Positions 16,240 to 25,968 of a stretch of 64,000 nt of DNA are shown piece after piece. The DNA lies in assembly GCA_030430205.1 (NCBI GenBank), contig JAUIGE010000025.1, positions 40,364 through 104,363 on the forward strand. Reading direction: 5' to 3'. This DNA comes from Bacteroidia bacterium (GTDB taxonomy: Bacteria; Bacteroidota; Bacteroidia; J057). A program made the position numbers and the translations under genes. How positions within the stretch are numbered: the stretch's first letter is position 1; each line of letters starts with the position of its first letter. The notes under the pieces are model-generated. The model had not been told where the DNA came from and did no database searches. It worked only from the letters and a program-made list of their open reading frames with translations.

Positions 16240-16806
16240 ATGAAAAAATTCCTGTACTGTCTCACCTTTTTCCTTCTCACCTCTGCCTCGCTCCAGGCCC
16301 AAAAGGTCCTTGCATTTGAAAATGCCAATCGCTTTAAGCGGGTTATATACCACCCTGGCAGCGTTATTCGCTTTCAGCTACATGATTCCAAAGCCGTCTT
16401 TAGTGGCCGCATAGAGTCCGTCAACGACTCTCAAATAGTTATCCTGAAATCCATGATGATGGAAAATGAGGGAGATGCCTCGCAAAGGGTATTTCGCGAA
16501 TACGTCTCGCTGGATAAAATTCGTTACGTCTACAAGCGGCCATCAGGTACCTATGGTGAATTTTTTATGGGCATGGCTTCAGGTGGATTGATGGCAGGCG
16601 GATTGATGTATGTGATCCTGCTGCCGATAGATGCCTGGCTTGCCGGCCAAAAACCAGACCCTACCAACCTGGCGATTGGTGTGGGTATGCTGGCAACCGG
16701 CGGACTGATGGCAGCATTGAGAAAAAAGAAACAAAAAGTAGGCGAAAAATGGGTTTTAAAAACCATGGAATCTATTACAACCGATATTCCTCCTGCAAAA
16801 GAGTAG
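16240..16806 (+). CDS. Exported/membrane hypothetical protein
   Basis: A 188-residue protein with signal peptide MKKFLYCLTFFLLTSASLQAQ, a small beta-domain that may be SH3-like (GSVIRFQLHDSKAVFSGRIE) and two Gly-rich membrane segments near residues 108-130 and 145-160. The C-terminus is basic and then soluble. No known family. It precedes the von Willebrand A protein by 38 nt and may be in its operon. Confidence 0.55.
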   Translation: MKKFLYCLTFFLLTSASLQAQKVLAFENANRFKRVIYHPGSVIRFQLHDSKAVFSGRIESVNDSQIVILKSMMMENEGDASQRVFREYVSLDKIRYVYKRPSGTYGEFFMGMASGGLMAGGLMYVILLPIDAWLAGQKPDPTNLAIGVGMLATGGLMAALRKKKQKVGEKWVLKTMESITTDIPPAKE

Positions 16807-16844
16807 GCATTATTGCGTAACTTCACGTTACAATTAGCGTCGAG

Positions 16845-18584
16845 ATGGATATGAAGCGTCTTTTATTTTTGCTCATCATTCTGGTGAGTGTGCAATCCCG
16901 GGCCCAGGGGCCTTCTGAGGACCCTTGTGTGCGGGAATTGTTGAGTGAATATGTCAAGCTGACAAACGACAATATGCATGCCCTGTGGGTGTTTCACGCC
17001 CAGTTGGAGGCTTTCAACCTGGATTTGAATGCCTTTCATGAAGCCAGCCCCAATGAGCAAGGCAGTGTGCAATTGACATATAAGCATGAGAACATCCTGC
17101 GCCAGGCAGCCTACTATCCTTCCGGGATGAACCCTGAAGTCCGTTTTCGCTATATCGTTGGAAAAGAAAATTGTATCCCTGAGCTTTTTCGCGAACCCCT
17201 CAACAAGCATATCTCCCAGATCAGAGAGATCTTGCTGGAAGTGACGGGCCTATCGGAGCAGTTGGACCGATATGCACGAAATGGAGAATACCGCACCGAT
17301 CCGGAGCAGAAGCGCGCTTACGATTGGCTGCTGCGCTGCTATGTGCTGTACCACGATGTCTCCGTCATCAAAGATGCGCTCTATTATGAGCTAAACAAGC
17401 TCTACCGCGAAACCGAAGATCCGGATCCGGACAATGTTTTTGCCCGCAGCACGCGCAGCCTGATGGCTGTGATCGTGCCCGCCCGAGCGATCCTCAAATC
17501 GCTCAAAGCTGACAATGCGCGCATGGTGCGCAGCAATATTGGCCGCCTGGAGGCGGCAGTGAGCCGCGCACAAAGTGAGCTGAACAGCAATTTCGAAGGC
17601 CTGGTCGTTACCGACCCCAATAATGATCCACGCAACTACTACAGCTATGTAGCGGGCATAGCGGAAGACCTGCGAATCGTTTCGCAGGATTACCTGAATC
17701 TGGCAGATTTTCCCGAAAAATATAAAAAGCACGGCAAAGCCTATTATTACTACAACTACAAACACCTGCAGCTCTACGATCGCTTTGGCGAAGGCATGAT
17801 CGAGCGATACAATATGCTGGTGGATGCTGCGGATATTCCGCTTTTGAAGATGGTAGAAGAGCCTGTTTTGTTTAAGGTTGTCATGCCTGACAAACAAAGG
17901 CAGGATGAAGCTGCGCCGCAGACAGCCGGGCTTACGCCTGAACCCGAGCCGGTAGTCGTTCCTAAAGATACGGTGGTCAATGTAGCTGTCACCCCTGAGC
18001 CAGCTCCCCTGGCTGCGCCCACATTGGAAAATGCAGCTCCCATCAATTTTGTCTTCCTGCTGGATGTTTCCTCCTCTATGGAAGGAAAAGAGAAACTGCC
18101 TCTGCTCAAATCTTCTTTCAAATACCTCATCACCCAGATGAGGCCCCAGGATCGCGTAGCGATCGTCACCTACTCGGGCAAAGCCCGGGTGGCCCTTCCC
18201 TCTACGAGCTCCATCGAAAAAAACCGCATCATTGCGGCCATTGACGGCCTGCGTTCAGAGGGTCAGACAGATGCCCTGGAAGGCACTGTCCTTGCCTACC
18301 GCATCGCCCAAAAAAGCTTCATAGCTGAAGGAAACAACCGCATCATCATGGCCTCTGACGGCTATTTCCGCATCCCCGAGGCTTTGCCCCGGCTGATCTC
18401 GGAACGCGTCAGCCAGCAGGACATCCGGCTTTCGGTCTTTTACTTTGGCCAGCCCGAAGAGCGGGCCATGGAGCGTCTGGAGCGCCTTGCCGACTTTGGC
18501 AAGGGCAATTTTCGCTATATCAGCGAGGAAAATGCAACAGCGATGCTGCTGGAAGAGGCGAATGCTGTGAAGATGGGAGATTAG
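16845..18584 (+). CDS. Exported protein with C-terminal von Willebrand A domain
   Basis: A 579-residue protein: signal peptide (LLFLLIILVSVQSRAQ), a long helical region of about 350 residues, a Pro/Val linker (TPEPEPVVVPKDTV), then a vWA domain with the MIDAS motif DVSSSMEG near residue 403 plus a downstream SEGQTDALEG and ASDG, which supply the other metal ligands. The domain should bind a divalent cation and a partner protein in the periplasm or at the surface. The partner is unknown; the small membrane protein upstream is a candidate by position. Confidence 0.75.
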   Translation: MDMKRLLFLLIILVSVQSRAQGPSEDPCVRELLSEYVKLTNDNMHALWVFHAQLEAFNLDLNAFHEASPNEQGSVQLTYKHENILRQAAYYPSGMNPEVRFRYIVGKENCIPELFREPLNKHISQIREILLEVTGLSEQLDRYARNGEYRTDPEQKRAYDWLLRCYVLYHDVSVIKDALYYELNKLYRETEDPDPDNVFARSTRSLMAVIVPARAILKSLKADNARMVRSNIGRLEAAVSRAQSELNSNFEGLVVTDPNNDPRNYYSYVAGIAEDLRIVSQDYLNLADFPEKYKKHGKAYYYYNYKHLQLYDRFGEGMIERYNMLVDAADIPLLKMVEEPVLFKVVMPDKQRQDEAAPQTAGLTPEPEPVVVPKDTVVNVAVTPEPAPLAAPTLENAAPINFVFLLDVSSSMEGKEKLPLLKSSFKYLITQMRPQDRVAIVTYSGKARVALPSTSSIEKNRIIAAIDGLRSEGQTDALEGTVLAYRIAQKSFIAEGNNRIIMASDGYFRIPEALPRLISERVSQQDIRLSVFYFGQPEERAMERLERLADFGKGNFRYISEENATAMLLEEANAVKMGD

Positions 18585-18619
18585 AGGGAAAGATTGGCAG
18601 AAGATGGCAGGGATGCTTA

Positions 18620-19288
18620 CTAGCCTTTCAATTCCAGAATGATCTGCAAGCAGTTTGCCACATTCTTTTGCAAAGCCGCCCAATCCTTTTTCGAAATAAT
18701 CTCCTTCGAAATCAGCTGCGAGCCCATCCCTACGCAGACTGCGCCTGCGTCAAACCACATTTTCAGGTTCTCCCTGTCGGGGGATACACCGCCTGTCGGC
18801 ATGATGGTGGTCCAGGGCTGAGGCCCTGAGATGTCCTTGATAAAGCCTGGGCCGAGTACGCCGGCAGGAAATAGTTTGACGATTTCGCAGCCGAGTTCCT
18901 CGGCTTTGCCGATCTCTGTGAGGCTGCCACAGCCGGGCATATAGGCCACCTTGCGGCGGTTGCACGTCAGAGCCACATCTTCTCTCAGCGAAGCTGAGAC
19001 GATGAAATTGGCCCCCAATTGCATATAGAGCGATGCTGTGCCGGGATCGCTTACCGAGCCTACCCCTAAGATCATCCCTGGCAGTTCTGCCAGGGCGTAT
19101 TTGTTGAGTTCGCCGAAGACTTCGTGCGCGAAATCACCTCTGTTGGTGAATTCGAGCATGCGGCCTCCGCCATCATAGACAGCCTTGAGGACGGCTTTGC
19201 CGATATTGGCATCGGCATGGTAAAACAAGGGCATCATTCCTTGTTCTGATGCCCTGTTAAGTACGGTTAGTCTATTGTATTTTGCCAT
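18620..19288 (-). CDS. eda: KDPG/KHG aldolase
   Basis: A 222-residue class I aldolase that splits 2-keto-3-deoxy-6-phosphogluconate into pyruvate and glyceraldehyde-3-phosphate. The Schiff-base Lys lies in EIVKLFPAGVLGP, preceded by YMPGCGSLTEI and followed by IMPTGGVSPD, all family features. It is the last gene of the alginate operon and starts 6 nt after kdgK, completing the route from alginate monomer to central metabolism. Confidence 0.92.
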   Translation of the reverse strand: MAKYNRLTVLNRASEQGMMPLFYHADANIGKAVLKAVYDGGGRMLEFTNRGDFAHEVFGELNKYALAELPGMILGVGSVSDPGTASLYMQLGANFIVSASLREDVALTCNRRKVAYMPGCGSLTEIGKAEELGCEIVKLFPAGVLGPGFIKDISGPQPWTTIMPTGGVSPDRENLKMWFDAGAVCVGMGSQLISKEIISKKDWAALQKNVANCLQIILELKG

Positions 19289-19294
19289 TTTTCT

Positions 19295-20332
19295 CTATCT
19301 GCTTACGCGTCCACTTGCATCTCCTTCCATCAGTTTTTCCACCTCGTCTACGGTCACCAGGTTGGCGTCACCATAGATGGTATGCTTGAGGCAGGATGCT
19401 GCTACAGCGAAGTCTAATGCCTTTTGGTCATCATTAGGATAAGCAAGCAGGCCATAAATCAGTCCGCCCATAAAGCTATCGCCCCCTCCTACTCTATCCA
19501 CGATATGTGTGATCTGGTAGGTAGTCGTGCCATAAAACTCTTTGCCGTCATACATGACGCCTGACCAGCTGTTGTGTGAGGCGCTGATAGAGCCGCGCAG
19601 GGTCGTGATGACCTTTTTGGCGCGGGGAAACATTTCCATCAATTGCTTGAGTACAGAGTGATAGGCATGGCTATCTACGGAGTGTCCCTGGGTCACATCT
19701 ACCGCTTCAGGGTGCAGCCCAAAATGCTTTTCGGCATCTTCTTCATTGCCCAATATCACATCACATCCTTCTACCAGTGCTGGCATGATCTCTCCTGGCT
19801 TTTTGCCATAGTTCCAGAGGTTTTTGCGGTAGTTGAGGTCTGTAGAGACCGTCACGCCCATGCGATTGGCGGTTTTGATCGCTTCGAGGCAGGCATCTGC
19901 CGCGCCTTGTGAAAGCGCAGGGGTGATACCTGTCCAGTGAAACCAACCGGCACCTTCAAAGACTTTTTCCCAATCAATCATGCCGGCCTGTATGCTGGCC
20001 ATACCTGAGTGTGCGCGGTCATAGACCACCTTGCTACCCCGGCTCACTGCACCGATTTCCAGGAAATAGATCCCCAGGCGCTCACCACCGCGAATGATAT
20101 GATTCACCCCTACATTGCGCTTGCGCATCTCCATGAGCGCACATTCGCCGATATCGTTTTTGGGAAGACGGCTGACAAATTCGACCGGAACCCCATAGTT
20201 GGCCAGAGAGACTGCCACATTGCTTTCTCCTCCGCCATACACTACATCAAAACTGTTTGCCTGCGAAAATCGCTGCATTGCTGGCGGGGTAAGCCGCAAC
20301 ATGATTTCACCAAAGGTGACGACTTTTTTCAT
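19295..20332 (-). CDS. kdgK: 2-keto-3-deoxygluconate kinase
   Basis: A 345-residue pfkB-family sugar kinase. The N-terminal GGGESNVAVSLANYG and the C-terminal RVGGGDSFMGGLIYGLL with the catalytic Asp match KDG kinases. It phosphorylates KDG formed from the alginate monomer; the aldolase follows immediately. Length is normal, and the operon position supports the substrate assignment. Confidence 0.92.
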   Translation of the reverse strand: MKKVVTFGEIMLRLTPPAMQRFSQANSFDVVYGGGESNVAVSLANYGVPVEFVSRLPKNDIGECALMEMRKRNVGVNHIIRGGERLGIYFLEIGAVSRGSKVVYDRAHSGMASIQAGMIDWEKVFEGAGWFHWTGITPALSQGAADACLEAIKTANRMGVTVSTDLNYRKNLWNYGKKPGEIMPALVEGCDVILGNEEDAEKHFGLHPEAVDVTQGHSVDSHAYHSVLKQLMEMFPRAKKVITTLRGSISASHNSWSGVMYDGKEFYGTTTYQITHIVDRVGGGDSFMGGLIYGLLAYPNDDQKALDFAVAASCLKHTIYGDANLVTVDEVEKLMEGDASGRVSR

Positions 20333-20360
20333 GATTTATTTTTTAAAAAAATGATCAAAA

Positions 20361-21113
20361 TTAAGAGAATGCCAAACCGCCGTTGATGTCAAAGTTGGCC
20401 CCTGATACAAAGGAAGTTGCATCGGAAGCCAGGCAAGCCACGAGATTAGCGACTTCTTCGGCGGTTCCTTCTCTACGTAAAGGTGTTTTATCTGCGACAA
20501 AGGATCTCACATTGTCAGGCGTAAAAGTATCGTGGAAAGTAGTGGCAATCATGCCTGGACAGACTGCGTTGACACGGATGCCGTCAGGGCCCAATTCTTT
20601 GGCCATAGCGCGTGTAAAGGTCATCACTGCACCTTTGGAGGTCGCATAAGCAGAGGCTCCGCCTCCACCACCGTCACGGCCTGCCTGTGAAGCCAGGTTG
20701 ACGATCGCACTGCCAGCAGGCATGTGAGGAACTGCAGCCCTGTGCATCATAAATACCGACTTGAGGTTCAGGTCCATCAAATGATCCCAAAATGCCTCAT
20801 CCATCTCCCCGAGTTTCTTGCGGGCTACCAGACCGCCGGCATTGTTGACAAGGATATCAATATTTTTTCCAAAAGCTTTGCTTGTTTCTTCTACCAGCCG
20901 AAAACATTCGTCCCACCTGGATAAATCCGCTTTGACAGCAATGGCATTGCCTCCATTGGCCTTGATGATAGCAAGGGTTTCCTCCGCAGCTGTAGGCGTA
21001 TTGTAATAGTTAATAGCAACATTGGCTCCCATAGAGGCCAATTTGATTGAAATAGCTCTTCCGATATCTCTACCTCCGCCTGTTACAATTGCGGTTTTTC
21101 CTGATAATTCCAT
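20361..21113 (-). CDS. SDR, probable DEH (uronate) reductase
   Basis: A 250-residue classical SDR: cofactor loop TGGGRDIGRA, NNAGG, catalytic Ser region and YATSKGA (Tyr and Lys), ending in FDINGGLAFS. Placed between the PL17 exolyase and KDG kinase, it most likely reduces 4-deoxy-L-erythro-5-hexoseulose uronate (DEH) to KDG. The motif supports only SDR membership; the substrate is inferred from the operon. Confidence 0.85.
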   Translation of the reverse strand: MELSGKTAIVTGGGRDIGRAISIKLASMGANVAINYYNTPTAAEETLAIIKANGGNAIAVKADLSRWDECFRLVEETSKAFGKNIDILVNNAGGLVARKKLGEMDEAFWDHLMDLNLKSVFMMHRAAVPHMPAGSAIVNLASQAGRDGGGGGASAYATSKGAVMTFTRAMAKELGPDGIRVNAVCPGMIATTFHDTFTPDNVRSFVADKTPLRREGTAEEVANLVACLASDATSFVSGANFDINGGLAFS

Positions 21114-21148
21114 GTGTCTTTAAATTTGTTTATAAATGATAATGTGAG

Positions 21149-23344
21149 TTAATCAATGGTTTTTGTTTTGCTCAGCTGGTAAATTCCTTTCCATCGGAAC
21201 TGTACTTTGCCCACTCTAACTTCATGGCTTGAGTTTTCATTTTTATCTGAATTTGAAAACATAAGGGTCCACGATTCTCCAGCAAAAGTAGAAAATTGAA
21301 TAATACTATATGCTTTATCGTGATAAATCGGTTTTATTTCCTGTATGCTGCCAAAAGGCTGACGAGGAATCTCTTCTACAGGATTGTAGTCGCCATGGGT
21401 CTCCAGTATGGAGACAAAAAGTGAAGAGCCCGTTGTATTTCTCCGAAGGATAAAAACAGGATCATGGCGCAGGTTAAATTGAGGATCATTGGCACCTAGC
21501 CGTGCAAAAATCAATGAATCATCGCTTTGCGTATAGGTACTCAGGCTGAAGAATTTACCCTGGCCAAACCAGCTGATCTGTGCCTGATTGCCTTCGGCTT
21601 TCGCCTCCGCTTCTTTCCATATATGCTGATAGCCGTGATCTGTGCCCAAAGTATTCAATTGGGTCGTGGCAGTATGGTAGGAAAAATTGCTGGAAAGCAA
21701 GTGACCCTGAAACCAAAATGGCAGGTCATATTGATGCGCCTCCTCCGTTTCAACCCGAAACAAGTCTATAATCAAAGGATTGGCAAAGCTCTCATCTTTG
21801 AGCATCACCAGGGTGCGATGAAGCAGCACGCCCGGATAAGCATGTGCTTCTTTGGCGCTTACGATTTGAACGGCATCGCCTTTTCCCTGAAAATAATAGC
21901 GCTCCGCCTGCTGCGCTTCTGCTGCTTTTACTTTTCCTTTAAACTGGGAAGTTTGATCCAGGACAAGGGTATTGTGAGCGATGCTTTGCTTGGCCCAGCT
22001 GTGGTTCTCCGGCAGGTAACGCCCGCCACCTTTTTGGTCAATGTTGACCCAACGGGCAGAAGCATAATCCTGGAGAATCTCTCCGGATTCGTCATAATAG
22101 GAAAAAGAAAGCCGGTCAAAATGACCGTGTCCCATGCCGTGAGCGGCATATTTCATGAGCAGGCAATGCTCCTCCTCTGTCGCTTTTGCCCTCAAAATGC
22201 CGATGCCGCCGCTTTTGCCATCTGCCCCGTCCCGAAACTCGATCGAGCGATGCTGAAAAGGCACAGCCTTTTTCAAAGCGATGTCAGTCGCTACGCGCTT
22301 GCCCGCCTCATCCAGGGTAACGGTACCCTGCATCTCTGCAATCGAAAGCAGCCTCGGATCGTATCCGCCATCCACATACATCATGTCTACCGCCAGGATC
22401 AGCTCCCTGGCCATCCATGACATGCCCTTTTGGGCATCATTGATGGGGAAAAAGACGCCGCGCGGATCGCTTTGCTGCAGCAAACCAAAAACGGCCTTCT
22501 GAAGCACGCTATCGCGGTAAGCGAAAATGCCCAGATCAGGACGATGTTTTTGCAAAGACTGGGCAAAAAGCAGATAGGGATAAATGGCATAACGCAGGTA
22601 ATAGGGCCCTTCTGTGAAGTAGCCATCCGGCGAAAAGGCATGATCCAGCTGGGCCAGAAAGCCCGCCTGCCGTTTGCCACCGATTTTGATATAGCCGCCA
22701 TCATTGTCCACGGAATCCGCAGCGATGTTGTCATTTGGAAGGCCGTACAAGGCCCACTGCAACAATTCTTCGTCCTTCATCACCAGGGCGATCATGCCTA
22801 CTGCGGCATTGCCCCAGGTGCTATGGTTGTGGATGCGGTTGAAAAACTGCGGATTTTCGATGGAAAGCCAGCGGGCGAAGGGGCGAAACAAGTCTGTTTC
22901 CAGCTTGTTTCGCTCTTCTGTTTTCAACCTATCATAAACTGCTTCATAAGCCTGGCTCGAATACACGAGCCAATTCGCATCATTCAGACACTGCCAGAAT
23001 ATTTTGCCGGTGGCATATGACTGATTCGTGGGATGTAAGCCCAGTGTTGGAAATAATTCCGCATAGGCCATGAACATATCGCGGACGTAGTCCGCGTACT
23101 TTTCTTCTTTGGTCAGTTGGTAGAGCGCGCCTGCTTTTTGCAGAATAAAGAAATTTTGCTTGTGGCGCTCATGCGTATAGCCGCCAGCCATGTCCTTTGG
23201 GACAGGCACGGCGATGCCTGCGGCGATCTCGGCATCTACCTCCGCCCTGGCCTGAGCCAGGGTGGCATCGAAAAGAGGCGCCTGCTGTGCGGAGAGGCTG
23301 GCTGCGAATAGCAGCAGGATCAGAAATTGTTGTATTTTTTTCAT
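21149..23344 (-). CDS. Alginate lyase family PL17 (oligoalginate exolyase)
   Basis: A 731-residue secreted lyase with signal peptide MKKIQQFLILLLFAASLSAQ. The alpha/alpha-toroid domain has IHNHSTWGNAAVGM (catalytic His region) and YFTEGPYYLRYAIYPYLLFA; the heparinase II/III-like beta domain includes GHGHFDRLSFSYY. Family PL17 releases unsaturated monomers from alginate oligosaccharides. Its start overlaps the end of the PL6 gene by 4 nt (ATGA type), which implies translational coupling. Confidence 0.92.
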   Translation of the reverse strand: MKKIQQFLILLLFAASLSAQQAPLFDATLAQARAEVDAEIAAGIAVPVPKDMAGGYTHERHKQNFFILQKAGALYQLTKEEKYADYVRDMFMAYAELFPTLGLHPTNQSYATGKIFWQCLNDANWLVYSSQAYEAVYDRLKTEERNKLETDLFRPFARWLSIENPQFFNRIHNHSTWGNAAVGMIALVMKDEELLQWALYGLPNDNIAADSVDNDGGYIKIGGKRQAGFLAQLDHAFSPDGYFTEGPYYLRYAIYPYLLFAQSLQKHRPDLGIFAYRDSVLQKAVFGLLQQSDPRGVFFPINDAQKGMSWMARELILAVDMMYVDGGYDPRLLSIAEMQGTVTLDEAGKRVATDIALKKAVPFQHRSIEFRDGADGKSGGIGILRAKATEEEHCLLMKYAAHGMGHGHFDRLSFSYYDESGEILQDYASARWVNIDQKGGGRYLPENHSWAKQSIAHNTLVLDQTSQFKGKVKAAEAQQAERYYFQGKGDAVQIVSAKEAHAYPGVLLHRTLVMLKDESFANPLIIDLFRVETEEAHQYDLPFWFQGHLLSSNFSYHTATTQLNTLGTDHGYQHIWKEAEAKAEGNQAQISWFGQGKFFSLSTYTQSDDSLIFARLGANDPQFNLRHDPVFILRRNTTGSSLFVSILETHGDYNPVEEIPRQPFGSIQEIKPIYHDKAYSIIQFSTFAGESWTLMFSNSDKNENSSHEVRVGKVQFRWKGIYQLSKTKTID

Positions 23345-25539
23345 TCTTTCGTCCCCAAAAATGTTACATTCTTTTTCACAAAAGCTTCATCATTGGAGAT
23401 GATTTCGCCCTGCTCATCAAATTTGCAATCGCTGATTTCAATCACCGGCTCGCCTACGGCGAGAAACAACTTCATAGGCTTACAGCCTTCAAAAAGGCTG
23501 TTTTGGATATAGGCCAGCTGCACACCGTGCAGGTTGATGGCCGCGCCGGAGGCGTTGCGCTTGTCGTGACCGACCTGCTCCAGGGAGCAGCGATCAAAGT
23601 AGAGGATAGGACCGAAAGTACTCTCGTCGCGGCCTCCGCGATGCAGGTTGAGCACTGTGCCGCCGATTTCTTTGAAATGGCAATTTTCCATCACCACATC
23701 TTCGGCATTGTAAATGCCGATGTCATCGGTCTCTTTGTTGAGTTCGAGCACATTGCCCGAAACCGTGTTGAAGTTACAATCCGTGAACAGGATGGAATCG
23801 GCAAAGGTATTTTTGTACACTTTGAGGATGTCAAAGCTGTGATTGATGTCCATGTCCTCAAAATCGCAGTTCCTGACCATCAATTTGTAATTGTTGATCA
23901 TGGAGTAGCGGCTGGTGCGGATAACGGCATTGCCGGGCTTGTCGTCGCATTCGGCTCCGTTAAACAGGATGCCGCTGAGCTCCAGTGCACCGCCATTTTC
24001 GATATTGAAAAGAGAAGTCTTAGCAAAGGTGACAACAGGTTTTTCTGACAAGGAAGCCGCAGCGCGCACGCTCAGCGGGTGATACAGATCAATCCCTTTG
24101 GTCATGTGGTAAGTGCCTGCTTCTGTCAGTTCAATGATGTCTCCAGGCTGGGAATTTCTGATCGCCTCTACGAGGCTGTTTTCTTCAGCCCTGGCAGGGA
24201 TGACTTTTCCGCTTCTGAAGCGGATTTCATATTCTTTACGTGGATACCAGCTCACGCCTGTGTTATCGGGCGTCGCGGGTGCTTCCTTTTTGTAGGCTTT
24301 GGGATCGATGGTTTTTATGCTAAAACCCTCTTCCTGAAGCGGCTTCATGCCTTCATTTACCACATTATCCTTAAAAGTGATGCCGCTGATATCATCATAG
24401 ACGGTGAAGATGTTTTCCTTTTTATCATTGTAAAAAAGGTTATTGGCGACAACTGTACTTTTGGGAGTTGCGCTGCGCTCTTCATCGCTGCCGGCACAAA
24501 GTTGGATGTGGTCACAGTTGATGAAAATATTGTTGGAGGCTTCAGAGTTGATTACCTGAAAATAGCGATTGGGAGGGGAATTGGGGACCCCATTCATGAT
24601 GACCAAAGCCCCGCGAAAGCGGTAGCCCGTCAGGCCTTCACAATAGTTATTGATAACTTTTTGGCTCTCGTTGATGATGCGGATACCGCCTGTATTGGCT
24701 TTGCCATTTCCATAAAAATAATTGTTTTCGACCAGGGTCTCATTGCCATGACGCATGGTGAGGGTGCCCTGGCATTCGAAAAAGGTATTGTTGCGGAAAG
24801 TATTCTGGCAGGATTTGTTGGATATGATTTCGTGCTCGCCATTACACCTGTCGAAATAGTTGTCTTCGACCAGGGTATTGCTGTTTGTGAGAGAGTAGTG
24901 GCTCGTGCCAATGCGGAGGGTCTCGCCTCCATTGGAGCCCAGGATGGGGTGGTAACCAAAGTAATTGTGGTCCAGTCGGTGGTTGTTTTCGCGACTGGCT
25001 TCTGTGTTGAGGCGCACGGCAACGGTGACGCCCTGATTTCTTTTACCTACGAGATAGTTGTGGTCAAAACGGTTGTTTTTCCCATAAATCCCGACCCAGT
25101 AATCTGAATCAAAACGCTCTGGATTGTTGTAATCGTCTATGACGCATTCGGTCACGCGGCAGTTGTTGCAGAGGTGTTCTTTGTTTCTGCGGAGGGAAAT
25201 GACCTCACTTGTGGGGGTATAGCCGTTTTTGAAAACGAGGCCTTCCACCACCAGGTACTCGCCTGCCATGCGCAGGTTGGACTGCCCTTCGAAAGTGACC
25301 TTTCCTTTCTCTTCTACGCTGAGAGTGATCGGTTTCTCGGCTGTGCCTTTGCCGGTAAAAACCAGCTCTGTGTCTTTCCAGACACCATTGGCGAGGACGA
25401 TTTTATCGCCGGGCTGAGCCTTTTTGACGGCTTCATTGAAGGCGTTGATGTCTCTGACCAAAGGGCCATCGGCAGCAGGCGTACATCCTGAAAAGAGGAT
25501 GAAAAGGAGAGAAGATAAGGTAAAAAATAAGATTCTCAT
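23341..25539 (-). CDS. Alginate lyase family PL6, lipoprotein
   Basis: A 732-residue protein with lipoprotein signal (LLFILFSGC, Cys at residue 19), so it should sit on the cell surface or outer membrane. The right-handed beta-helix has the PL6 signatures NHRLDHNYFGYHP, GGETLRIG and NGEHEIISNKS, where the catalytic Lys and Arg lie, followed by a second beta-helix domain in the C-terminal half as in two-domain PL6 enzymes. It depolymerises alginate. Its ATG overlaps the stop codon of a PL7 remnant (TGATG). Confidence 0.92.
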   Translation of the reverse strand: MRILFFTLSSLLFILFSGCTPAADGPLVRDINAFNEAVKKAQPGDKIVLANGVWKDTELVFTGKGTAEKPITLSVEEKGKVTFEGQSNLRMAGEYLVVEGLVFKNGYTPTSEVISLRRNKEHLCNNCRVTECVIDDYNNPERFDSDYWVGIYGKNNRFDHNYLVGKRNQGVTVAVRLNTEASRENNHRLDHNYFGYHPILGSNGGETLRIGTSHYSLTNSNTLVEDNYFDRCNGEHEIISNKSCQNTFRNNTFFECQGTLTMRHGNETLVENNYFYGNGKANTGGIRIINESQKVINNYCEGLTGYRFRGALVIMNGVPNSPPNRYFQVINSEASNNIFINCDHIQLCAGSDEERSATPKSTVVANNLFYNDKKENIFTVYDDISGITFKDNVVNEGMKPLQEEGFSIKTIDPKAYKKEAPATPDNTGVSWYPRKEYEIRFRSGKVIPARAEENSLVEAIRNSQPGDIIELTEAGTYHMTKGIDLYHPLSVRAAASLSEKPVVTFAKTSLFNIENGGALELSGILFNGAECDDKPGNAVIRTSRYSMINNYKLMVRNCDFEDMDINHSFDILKVYKNTFADSILFTDCNFNTVSGNVLELNKETDDIGIYNAEDVVMENCHFKEIGGTVLNLHRGGRDESTFGPILYFDRCSLEQVGHDKRNASGAAINLHGVQLAYIQNSLFEGCKPMKLFLAVGEPVIEISDCKFDEQGEIISNDEAFVKKNVTFLGTKE

Positions 25540-25660
25540 CAGTGCGATACTTCTAATGTGTAGTATTTGACTTTGGCAAAAGTGCCTTCATCGCGGGTCC
25601 CGAGCTAGTTACCGGCTTTGAAATAATTTTCGATACACCCCAGCGCTGCATGTGGATGTC
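25539..25660 (-). pseudogene. Remnant of PL7 alginate lyase C-terminus
   Basis: Directly before PL6, one frame reads LGCIENYFKAGN, a TAG (25605-25607), then LGTRDEGTFAKVKYYTLEVSH and TGA. YFKAGNY and KVKYYTLEVSH are the closing strands of family PL7 alginate lyases. The TGA overlaps the PL6 ATG. Upstream of about 25660 the frame is broken and no further PL7 sequence could be read with confidence. The gene appears to have been lost by a large deletion plus a nonsense mutation. Confidence 0.75.
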
Positions 25661-25804
25661 TTCAAAGACCATGGATTCTTTCCCATTGGGGATGACTCTT
25701 CATCCGTACGTCGCTCAGCAGGTATGCTCAGGCTTATTTCCTGAAAAAGTTGTGGGAAGCTCGATTCTAATGGATTTGACATCGCGTTTCTGAAGAAATT
25801 GGTA

Positions 25805-25818
25805 ATTGGTATACCAAT
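25805..25818. promoter_or_regulatory. Palindromic operator, UxuR/FadR (GntR)-like
   Basis: ATTGGTATACCAAT is a perfect 14-bp palindrome about 270 bp upstream of PL6, beyond the PL7 remnant. The TGGTnnACCA core is the classic site of FadR/UxuR-type GntR regulators, several of which respond to hexuronates. The adjacent LacI-type regulator would normally prefer a CG-centred site, so a regulator encoded elsewhere may bind here. Confidence 0.6.
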
Positions 25819-25968
25819 ATATAACAAACTATATATGAAACCAAAAATTGGGAGAGTTTTTTTGTTTTTTCCCACAAAAAAAATTTTTTTCACCCTGCAA
25901 TAGGCTATCTGTGGACGTACACGAAACACAATTACGCATTTGATCATAATATTTCATACATTGGGAAT

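Noticed and set aside
24079..25107. 342-codon open frame antisense to PL6
   Set aside because: The opposite strand encodes PL6 with full family motifs; the antisense product has no signal, domain or gene context.
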